Assembly: GCA_016235225.1 (NCBI GenBank)
Contig: JACRLS010000142.1
Coordinates: forward strand, 1-18,009
DNA length: 18,009 nt
Reading direction: 5' to 3'
Origin: Nitrospirota bacterium
Lineage (GTDB): Bacteria; Nitrospirota; Nitrospiria; Nitrospirales; Nitrospiraceae
This document shows, in pieces, positions 5,460 to 10,726 of the stretch. The position numbers were made by a program, and so were the translations under genes. Within the stretch, counting starts at the first letter, position 1. Every line of letters starts with the position of its first letter. The notes under the pieces are model-generated. The model was not told the origin of the DNA. It was given only the letters and a program-made list of their open reading frames with translations, and made no database searches.

Positions 5460-6116
5460 ATGTTGCACAAGAAGATTCCCATGGGACAAGAAAAGCGGAT
5501 TGCCTTGGTCGCGCACGACAACAAAAAGCGGGATCTGCTCGAATGGGCCACGTACAACCGGGACCTGCTGGCGCGCCACACAATCTATGCGACGGGCACG
5601 ACCGGCGAGATTCTGGAAGGGGAACTGGGCCTCAAGATTATCCGGTTGCAGAGCGGACCGTTGGGCGGGGATCAGCAGATCGGCGCCAAGGTCGTCGACA
5701 ACGAAATCGACTTCCTGATCTTCTTCTGGGACCCCCTCGAACCCATGCCACACGATCCCGACGTCAAGGCGCTCTTGCGGATGGCCGTGGTCTGGAACAT
5801 TCCGATCGCCTGCAATCGCTCGTCGGCGGATTTCATGATCTCCTCACCGCTGATGCAGAACGAGTATGCCCGGCTGGTGCCTGATTACGATGGGTACCGG
5901 AATCGGAAGGTGGTGCTGGCGAAACTATTTCTTCTTGTCCCCTGGCCCGTCCGAGAACAACAGCCAGGCGAGGACGATGAACCCGATCGCCACGCCGGTG
6001 ACTGCGAGCCAGGTTCCAAATTTCTCAGGCATCGGGATTTCCTTTCGGCGGAGCTTGCAGGGCCTGGAAGAGCGCGGCGTCCAGGCGCTTGGGCTTGCCC
6101 TCAAGCGTGGTGGTGA
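5460..6116 (+). CDS. mgsA: methylglyoxal synthase with an unusual C-terminal extension
   Basis: Converts dihydroxyacetone phosphate to methylglyoxal and phosphate, a bypass of lower glycolysis under phosphate limitation. The first ~152 residues match the whole family: IALVAHDNKK, the phosphate-binding ATGTTG, GGDQQIGA with the catalytic Asp near 71, FFWDPLE with Asp91, and PHDPDVKALLR with His98 and Asp101, then WNIPIACNRSSADF. The family normally ends just after VPDYDGYRNRK; here the frame continues another ~66 residues to 6116, across two minus-strand genes. The extension is low-complexity, Pro/Arg-rich and without a domain, so it is probably readthrough after loss of the native stop. ATG 5460 has AAGGAG seven bases upstream. 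The cytoplasmic enzyme is normally a homohexamer, so a tail might affect assembly. Confidence 0.9.
   Translation: MLHKKIPMGQEKRIALVAHDNKKRDLLEWATYNRDLLARHTIYATGTTGEILEGELGLKIIRLQSGPLGGDQQIGAKVVDNEIDFLIFFWDPLEPMPHDPDVKALLRMAVVWNIPIACNRSSADFMISSPLMQNEYARLVPDYDGYRNRKVVLAKLFLLVPWPVREQQPGEDDEPDRHAGDCEPGSKFLRHRDFLSAELAGPGRARRPGAWACPQAWW
5925..6032 (-). CDS. 35-residue single-pass membrane protein
   Basis: A short frame starting ATG at 6030-6032 (minus strand) and ending TAG at 5925-5927. It encodes a polar start (MPEKFGTW), one hydrophobic helix (LAVTGVAIGFIVLAWLLF, about residues 9-26) and a charged tail (SDGPGDKKK). That is the typical plan of a tiny bitopic inner-membrane protein. Its start lies inside the last codons of the thioesterase gene (8-base overlap), implying translational coupling; GGAAA lies upstream. 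It is antisense to the C-terminal extension of mgsA. Function is unknown. Confidence 0.6.
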   Translation of the reverse strand: MPEKFGTWLAVTGVAIGFIVLAWLLFSDGPGDKKK

Positions 6117-6432
6117 TCAGCGTCGCCGAGCCCTCGACAATGACCCGCTGGCTCAAGCGTTCGCGAATGATGTGCGAGAAGGTGAGCCCGGCGCGTCCTT
6201 CCTTATCGAGCGTCGTGTCGATCACCAAGGTCTCCCCATAGCGAGCGGCCGAGCAATAGTCCACTTCCGCCCGGACCACCATGAACTGGATGCCCTCTTT
6301 GACCAGTTGCGCCACCGAGATGCCGCGCTCTTCCAGGTAGTGCGTCCGCGCCCGCTCGAAATACTTCAGATAGTTGGCGTAGTACACCACCCCGCCGCAG
6401 TCCGTGTCTTCGTAATAGATGCGAACTTCCAC
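6025..6432 (-). CDS. ybgC: YbgC/4-hydroxybenzoyl-CoA-type acyl-CoA thioesterase
   Basis: A 135-residue hotdog-fold thioesterase that hydrolyses acyl-CoA thioesters in the cytoplasm; YbgC proteins often accompany the tol-pal envelope genes, which are not in this window. The N-terminus YYEDTDCGGVVYYANYLKYF is the YbgC signature with the catalytic Asp near residue 11. The His of VVYHASY in E. coli YbgC is Tyr here, which I believe is a common family variant. Length matches the family. The start is GTG 6430-6432, chosen because the family motif begins three codons later and no better start is visible. It overlaps the 35-residue membrane protein downstream. A heptamer-like repeat begins two bases before its start codon. 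Confidence 0.88.
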   Translation of the reverse strand: MEVRIYYEDTDCGGVVYYANYLKYFERARTHYLEERGISVAQLVKEGIQFMVVRAEVDYCSAARYGETLVIDTTLDKEGRAGLTFSHIIRERLSQRVIVEGSATLITTTLEGKPKRLDAALFQALQAPPKGNPDA

Positions 6433-6433
6433 C

Positions 6434-6463
6434 GTATCTCGTCGCTCGTGAAGCGTCGTTCGT
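6434..6463. repeat. short repeat block between the thioesterase and the four-helix-bundle gene
   Basis: Contains GTATCTCGT (6434-6442), CGTGAAGCGT (6447-6456) and CGTCGTTCGT (6454-6463). All three reappear reverse-complemented at 6853-6883 on the other side of the four-helix-bundle gene, in the same left-to-right order rather than mirrored. The block ends on the stop codon of that gene. Confidence 0.6.
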
Positions 6464-6840
6464 TAGAGCCGTTTGATGAGGTTCCGGAGCATTTTTGATT
6501 CGTGATCGAGTTGCTCCAGAAGTCTCTCTTCCTCAGTCGCCTTCATGAATCCCAGATCTTGAGCGATCTCGATATGCGTCTCAAGTTCTGCACATGACCC
6601 GAGTGCCACGTAGAGAAACTGTCGATACTCGGCGTTGTGTCTTCGATTGAATCCCTCTGCCACGTTCGATGGAATTGAAACCGAGGCACGTCGGATCTGT
6701 GAGACCAACCCATACAATTCGTCTCGAGGAAAGGCTTTGGTCAACTGGTAGGCGTCGATCACGATGGCTTTCCCGAGCTTCCATACTTCCAGATCGCGAA
6801 AGTTCCTCGCAACGGTGCTCGGGTTCTTGAAGCCACTCAT
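6463..6840 (-). CDS. four-helix-bundle protein of the S23/23S rRNA IVP family (TIGR02436)
   Basis: A 125-residue protein with the full family signature: FRDLEVWKLGKAI near the start, LTKAFPRDELYGLVSQIRRA, SIPSNVAEGFNRR, EYRQFLYVALGSCAELETH and a final helix ending MLRNLIKRL. Family members form pentameric four-helix bundles and were first noticed as ORFs within 23S rRNA intervening sequences; the molecular role is not established. Here the gene stands outside any rRNA, between a thioesterase and a CARF gene. Fragments of a GTGAAGC repeat family flank it on both sides, which suggests the gene and its borders may have moved as a unit. ATG 6838-6840 has AGAGAAG upstream. Confidence 0.88.
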   Translation of the reverse strand: MSGFKNPSTVARNFRDLEVWKLGKAIVIDAYQLTKAFPRDELYGLVSQIRRASVSIPSNVAEGFNRRHNAEYRQFLYVALGSCAELETHIEIAQDLGFMKATEEERLLEQLDHESKMLRNLIKRL

Positions 6841-6852
6841 GACTTCTCTGCT

Positions 6853-6883
6853 ACGAGATACGCTTCACGCTTCACGAACGACG
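6853..6883. repeat. GTGAAGC heptamer repeat upstream of the four-helix-bundle gene
   Basis: On the minus strand this reads two GTGAAGC units spaced exactly seven bases apart, flanked by GTATCTCGT and CGTCGTTCGT. On the plus strand these are ACGAGATAC (6853-6861), ACGCTTCACG (6860-6869) and ACGAACGACG (6874-6883). The same three motifs occur at 6434-6463. The period and GTGA core match the repeats at 8194-8221 and 8348-8373. Confidence 0.6.
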
Positions 6884-6886
6884 GGG

Positions 6887-8149
6887 CTAGAGATTCAGCA
6901 CCGGGAATTTGGGGAGCGACGTGTCGCTCACGCCGGTCACTTTGATGACGATCTCATACAACTGATGCACGCGTTCGGCCTTCACCGGTTCAAACCCGTG
7001 GCCGAGGACGGCCTGATGGGCGGCATCCAGCAACGGCTTCATCTTGGCCCATTGGGCGAGGAAGGTCTGGCCCATCTGGTTGCCGAGGCCCGCCAACGCG
7101 CGAAATTGCTCATGCAACGGCAGCTTGTACTTGCCGTCCAGATCGCTTAAATGGCAGGTCCGACAGGTTTCTTGCAGCGCCTGGGGCAGCGCCTCCACGG
7201 GCACGTCCCAGCTCTTGATCTTGTGCTGCTTGAATAGCTGATACTGCGCGAAGGCCTCAAGGGCCCGGATCAGCGTCACAAGGGCCCGCTCCGCGTCACG
7301 ATCCATCTCTGCGCGCCGCCTGACATGGGCGAGCAGGTCCAAGGCCAGCAGCTCCTTGACCTCGTTCGGGTCCAGCACCAGCTTTTCCAAAAATCCCATG
7401 TTCGCCTTGATCGCCGGAAGGACGGTCTTCAAACCGGGCGGGCCGCCCCAGACCGATGCCATCTCCAGGGCTTTGTACGCGCCCTTCAATTTTTCCCAGG
7501 CCTGCCGGTACTGGAATCGTTCCCAGAATCCGTAGCCGTCCGCTAGGTCCGCCAGCGCATGATAGAGGGGTTTCTGTCCGCCGCTGACCCGGACTTCGAT
7601 CATCCGAAAGAGCGCGGCCGCGGCCTCATACGTGCCTGAGTTGAACAGGTCGCCCCCGTCGCGCCGCGCGGCCGCGGCCATGTCATCCCACGGATTGCTC
7701 TGGAGCCAGAGCCGTGCCTGCCCTTCGAGATCGACCGCCTCAGCCTTGTTCGAGGGATCGCCGGCCGCAGGGGCCATGCCGACAATGCGCGAGGACGTTC
7801 CGCTGCCGACCAGCATCATCGACGCGGCCATGGCCGGAGTGGCGCCGGTCAAATCCAATACGAGTTCCCCAGGGCCCACGTCCCAGGTTCGGAGCAGGTC
7901 GGGGAACGTCTGGGCCAGCGGCCGATAGGAGTCGGCAAAACTGTGCGGATTCGGGGTCACCACCCAATCCCAGCGGCGCGGCATCTGCGCGACATGGGGC
8001 TGAATGGCGGTTTCGACGGTCTGTTTGGAGGGTTCGGCCAGGAAGAAACAGAGCTTCTCCGGCTTCAGCCGGTTGATGGTGTAGAGCGCGGCGGGCGCAT
8101 CATTGCTGAAGGCCATCAACAAGGCTTTGACCGGTGCATCCGTGCCCAT
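6887..8149 (-). CDS. orphan CARF-domain protein, TIGR02710/Csm6-like, HEPN motif apparently degenerate
   Basis: A 420-residue protein. The N-terminal ~120 residues form a CARF-like Rossmann domain: KALLMAFSND at the first strand, and ELVLDLTGATPAMAASMML (about 95-113), matching the D-x-T-G-G-T-K-x-M-S nucleotide-binding motif of CARF proteins. CARF domains sense cyclic oligoadenylate made by type III CRISPR Cas10. The long helical C-terminus ends in GHGFEPVKAERVHQLYE, resembling the end of the HEPN ribonuclease motif (RN...LAHGFEPV) of Csm6/TIGR02710. The Arg seven residues before the His is Ala377 here, so ribonuclease activity is doubtful. A CxxC lies mid-protein (TCRTCH). ATG 8147-8149 is used because CARF begins there; the frame opens further upstream into repeats. 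No cas gene or CRISPR array is visible. Confidence 0.75.
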   Translation of the reverse strand: MGTDAPVKALLMAFSNDAPAALYTINRLKPEKLCFFLAEPSKQTVETAIQPHVAQMPRRWDWVVTPNPHSFADSYRPLAQTFPDLLRTWDVGPGELVLDLTGATPAMAASMMLVGSGTSSRIVGMAPAAGDPSNKAEAVDLEGQARLWLQSNPWDDMAAAARRDGGDLFNSGTYEAAAALFRMIEVRVSGGQKPLYHALADLADGYGFWERFQYRQAWEKLKGAYKALEMASVWGGPPGLKTVLPAIKANMGFLEKLVLDPNEVKELLALDLLAHVRRRAEMDRDAERALVTLIRALEAFAQYQLFKQHKIKSWDVPVEALPQALQETCRTCHLSDLDGKYKLPLHEQFRALAGLGNQMGQTFLAQWAKMKPLLDAAHQAVLGHGFEPVKAERVHQLYEIVIKVTGVSDTSLPKFPVLNL

Positions 8150-8158
8150 CGGGGGCGG

Positions 8159-8187
8159 ACTATAGCATCGAGTGTGAGGGCGCGCAA
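8159..8187 (-). promoter_or_regulatory. candidate sigma-70 promoter for the CARF gene
   Basis: On the minus strand, TTGCGC (8182-8187) and TATAGT (8159-8164) are separated by 17 bases. The -10 is five-of-six to consensus and the -35 is weak. Only nine bases separate the -10 from the ATG, so the transcript would be leaderless or nearly so. This agrees with the absence of a ribosome-binding site. Confidence 0.42.
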
Positions 8188-8193
8188 ATAGGT

Positions 8194-8221
8194 GTGATGA
8201 GTGAAGGGTGAAGAGTGATCG
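8194..8221 (+). repeat. tandem GTGANNN heptamer repeat, four units
   Basis: Four consecutive seven-base units begin GTGA at 8194, 8201, 8208 and 8215, with variable last three bases (TGA, AGG, AGA, TCG). This matches the period and core of the array at 8348-8373, which is in the opposite orientation. Confidence 0.7.
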
Positions 8222-8347
8222 GCAAACCGCGAGACGAGCGAGAAAAGCTGGAAATGCGAGAATTGGCCAGACGCACTCGCGGAGACGCACGACCCTGCGT
8301 CAATGCCGCCTGTTCGTTTCTCGCCTTTCACGCAGTCGTCCTGACTC

Positions 8348-8373
8348 GTCACGCGTCACCGGTCACCCGTCAC
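8348..8373 (-). repeat. tandem heptamer repeat in inverted orientation, four units
   Basis: GTCAC recurs at 8348, 8355, 8362 and 8369, exactly every seven bases; the minus strand reads GTGACNN. With the direct array at 8194-8221 it brackets about 125 bases. That interval holds a smaller inverted pair (GCGAGAAA and TTTCTCGC) and no evident gene. Confidence 0.7.
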
Positions 8374-8389
8374 GTTTCGTTGGTTCTGT

Positions 8390-8418
8390 TTGACACCTCA
8401 CAAAGGCTTCCCTAGAAT
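8390..8418 (+). promoter_or_regulatory. strong sigma-70 promoter for gmhA, predicted leaderless
   Basis: TTGACA (8390-8395), a perfect -35, is followed after 17 bases by TAGAAT (8413-8418), a five-of-six -10. The gmhA ATG at 8427 is only eight bases beyond the -10. Transcription would therefore start at or one to two bases before the start codon, with no room for a ribosome-binding site. It likely drives gmhA and the two following genes. Confidence 0.7.
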
Positions 8419-8426
8419 CACGTATA

Positions 8427-9053
8427 ATGAAAGACCATGCTATCCAGGCGTTCAATGAGAGCGCCGAGGTCAAGCTCAAATTCGTCCGCGAGCACGCGGA
8501 CCGGATCGTGACGGTGGCCAAGCTGATCGCGCAGGCGTTTCGCGAAGGGCATAAAGTCCTTCTGTTCGGCAACGGCGGCAGCGCCACCGATGCGTCGCAT
8601 ATCGCGGCGGAGTTTGTCGGGCGCTATCACCGCACCCGGTCGCCCTTGCCGGCGATTGCGCTGGGAGCCGATCAGGCCGCGCTGACCTGCATCGCTAACG
8701 ATTGGGAATATGCCGAGATCTTTGCGCGGCAGCTTCGCGCGCTGGGGCAGAAAGGCGACGTGGCCATCGCCATCAGCACCAGCGGCAACTCGCCGAATGT
8801 CCTCAGGGCCGCCGAAGCCGCGCGCGAACTCAATCTGGTGACCGTCGCATGGACGGGCGGCAAGGGCGGAAAACTCGCGGGCTTGGTCGACCACCCCTTC
8901 GTCGTGCCATCCACCGTCACGGCCCGCATCCAAGAATCCCACATCACGCTCGGCCACGGTGGAGGAAGAATTCTTTGCCAAAGCCCTCTAGGAAGTCGCA
9001 AGCCGCGTCATTCCCCCGCGAACTTCCGGCCCCGATCGACGTCTCGAGGCTGA
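8427..9053 (+). CDS. gmhA: sedoheptulose-7-phosphate isomerase with a frameshifted 3' end
   Basis: GmhA converts sedoheptulose 7-phosphate to heptose 7-phosphate, the first step of ADP-heptose synthesis for LPS, in the cytoplasm. The SIS sugar-phosphate domain is clear: LFGNGGSATDASHIAAEFVGRY, AISTSGNSPNVLRAAEAAREL and VPSTVTARIQESHITLGH, which keeps the catalytic His region. Family members then continue with a last helix ending VEEEFFAKAL. Here that ending is present in the DNA, in another frame, ending at TAG 8989-8991. The reading frame passes out of it at about 8955 and adds ~30 unrelated residues to 9053. The most economical reading is a small deletion, about 14 bases, just after GGCCAC. 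The enzyme may be damaged, or this is a sequence error. There is no ribosome-binding site, in line with the promoter position. Confidence 0.85.
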   Translation: MKDHAIQAFNESAEVKLKFVREHADRIVTVAKLIAQAFREGHKVLLFGNGGSATDASHIAAEFVGRYHRTRSPLPAIALGADQAALTCIANDWEYAEIFARQLRALGQKGDVAIAISTSGNSPNVLRAAEAARELNLVTVAWTGGKGGKLAGLVDHPFVVPSTVTARIQESHITLGHGGGRILCQSPLGSRKPRHSPANFRPRSTSRG

Positions 9054-9970
9054 AGACCTATCCCCTCGCGCGCCGGCAGAGCAAGGTGCAAGCCGATGAC
9101 GTCGCCGCAACCTGGCGGCGGGGCGGCAGCCTGCAGCGGTTCCTCTCTTCGTTGCCCGACATTTTGGCCGTCAAAACCCTGCGCGAGGTCGTCCAGGCCG
9201 TCGTCCGGGCGCATCGCAAGCAACGGCCGGTGATCCTGGGGGTCGGGGCCCACGTGATCAAGGTGGGGCTCAGCCCGGTGCTCATCGACTTGATGGAACG
9301 CCGCGTGGTGACGGCCGTGGCGATGAACGGCGCGGGGATCATTCACGATTTCGAATTGGCGCTGACGGGCCACACGTCGGAAGACGTCGAGGCGGAGATC
9401 GATTCCGGCCGGTTCGGCATGGCGGAGGAAACCGGCCGCATGTTGAACGACGCCATTACGCGCGGCGTCAAAGACGGGCAGGGGATCGGCGAGGCGGTCG
9501 GCCACTACCTCAACCGGTACAAAGGGCAGTTTCCGAACCGCGAGATCAGCATTGTGGCCACCGGCGCCCGGCTCGGGGTCCCCATCACCGTCCATATCGC
9601 GCTGGGCACCGATATCACCCACATGCATCCGGCTGCCGATGGCGCGGCGATCGGCGCGGGCTCTCTGCTGGACTTTCGCCGGCTGGCGGCCGTGGTATCC
9701 GGGATGGAAGGCGGGGTCTACCTGAACCTGGGGTCCGCCGTCATTCTTCCTGAGGTCTTTCTGAAGACGGTCGCCTTGGGCCGGAATCTCGGCAGTCCCT
9801 TGACCGACATCACGACCGTGAACATGGATTTCCTGTCGCACTATCGCCCCCTCACGAACGTGGTGAAGCGACCGACTCAGAAGGGCGGGCGCGGCTACTC
9901 CCTCACGGGCCATCACGAGATCATGGTTCCGCTGCTGGCTGCGGCCATCGTCGAAGAACTCGGGAGTTAA
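8975..9970 (+). CDS. conserved protein of unknown function, remotely deoxyhypusine-synthase-like
   Basis: A 331-residue soluble protein without signal peptide or membrane segment. The start is TTG 8975, fixed by a strong GGAGGA at 8961-8966 with 8-base spacing; no ATG is available. It overlaps the original gmhA 3' end by 17 bases, so the two are translationally linked. Notable segments are RPVILGVGAHVIKVGLSPVL, VVTAVAMNGAGIIHDFELAL, GRFGMAEETGRMLN, GTDITHMHPAADGAAIGAG and YLNLGSAVILPEVFLK. The order 'glycine-rich strand, VTAVAMNGAG, acidic helix' faintly resembles the NAD-binding part of deoxyhypusine synthase, but the reaction cannot be inferred and eIF5A is not a bacterial protein. Its place directly after gmhA suggests a role in sugar-phosphate or heptose metabolism. 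Confidence 0.8.
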   Translation: MPKPSRKSQAASFPRELPAPIDVSRLKTYPLARRQSKVQADDVAATWRRGGSLQRFLSSLPDILAVKTLREVVQAVVRAHRKQRPVILGVGAHVIKVGLSPVLIDLMERRVVTAVAMNGAGIIHDFELALTGHTSEDVEAEIDSGRFGMAEETGRMLNDAITRGVKDGQGIGEAVGHYLNRYKGQFPNREISIVATGARLGVPITVHIALGTDITHMHPAADGAAIGAGSLLDFRRLAAVVSGMEGGVYLNLGSAVILPEVFLKTVALGRNLGSPLTDITTVNMDFLSHYRPLTNVVKRPTQKGGRGYSLTGHHEIMVPLLAAAIVEELGS

Positions 9971-10006
9971 TCCGCCACGCAGGGCTGACCGGCCCACCAT
10001 CCGGGA

Positions 10007-10726
10007 ATGGAAACAACCGTCCACCCGATCGATCTGCCCCTCAACGTCTCGCAGCTGCAGACCCACTGGACCGATCTGAATGCGCGGTTCTTTGGGAGCC
10101 GCTTGCCTCCCATCACGATTGAGTGGAGCCGCCGACTGACCTCATCGGTCGGCCTGTTCTCCAGCCGCATTGGGCCGAGGGTCAAGAGGCCGTCGCGTTC
10201 TTCTGCATCGGCGCCGAGGCGGCTCATTCGACTCTCGCTTCCGCTCTTGGGTCGCCTGGCGTCCCGGACCCCCTCTGTCGAGCCGGAGATTCTCAACACG
10301 CTCGCGCATGAGATGATTCATCAGTGGCAGTACGACATCCTCAAACGCCGCCCTGACCACGGGCTGGACTTCCTCAGAAAGATGACGGAGATGAACCGGA
10401 GCGGGTGCGTGGGTATCACGCGCTACCATGGATTGGACGACCATGTGCAGGCGCTGTCACGATACCGCTGGCGCTGCCGGGAGTGCGGGCTCAATTATCA
10501 TCGGAGAAGGCGCACCCTCCAAGTCGGGCGCCACCGATGCGGGGTCTGTCGCGGGAGGCTCGAAGAGGTCGCCTCCTGCCCGGAGGCGGGCACGAGCGCT
10601 GACCTCCACGAGCCATTCAGGCAGTTGTCTTTGGAGTTCACTCCAGATGGGATGGGTGCCTCACCGGGGGAAGGCTTCGCGACAGCCGCCGTCCACGGGG
10701 ATCATGGCGCCGGTCGTCTTGGATGA
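10007..10726 (+). CDS. SprT-like zinc metallopeptidase domain protein
   Basis: A 239-residue protein with the SprT core: LNARFFGSRLPPITIEW near the start, the zinc-protease motif HEMIHQW (about residues 101-107), and a third ligand His at DHGLDFL (about 118). A zinc ribbon follows with CREC (157-160) and CGVC (178-181). Eukaryotic SPRTN of this family cleaves DNA-protein crosslinks; the bacterial role is not established. ATG 10007 lies 36 bases after the preceding stop, so it is probably co-transcribed with gmhA. An Arg/Ser-rich stretch at 58-75 is likely a loop. The final ~20 residues overlap the opposing aldolase gene by 66 bases and are probably not conserved. Confidence 0.85.
   Translation: METTVHPIDLPLNVSQLQTHWTDLNARFFGSRLPPITIEWSRRLTSSVGLFSSRIGPRVKRPSRSSASAPRRLIRLSLPLLGRLASRTPSVEPEILNTLAHEMIHQWQYDILKRRPDHGLDFLRKMTEMNRSGCVGITRYHGLDDHVQALSRYRWRCRECGLNYHRRRRTLQVGRHRCGVCRGRLEEVASCPEAGTSADLHEPFRQLSLEFTPDGMGASPGEGFATAAVHGDHGAGRLG

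Noticed and set aside
8194..8373. CRISPR array next to the CARF gene
   Set aside because: The repeats are seven bases, tandem and degenerate, without spacers of CRISPR size.
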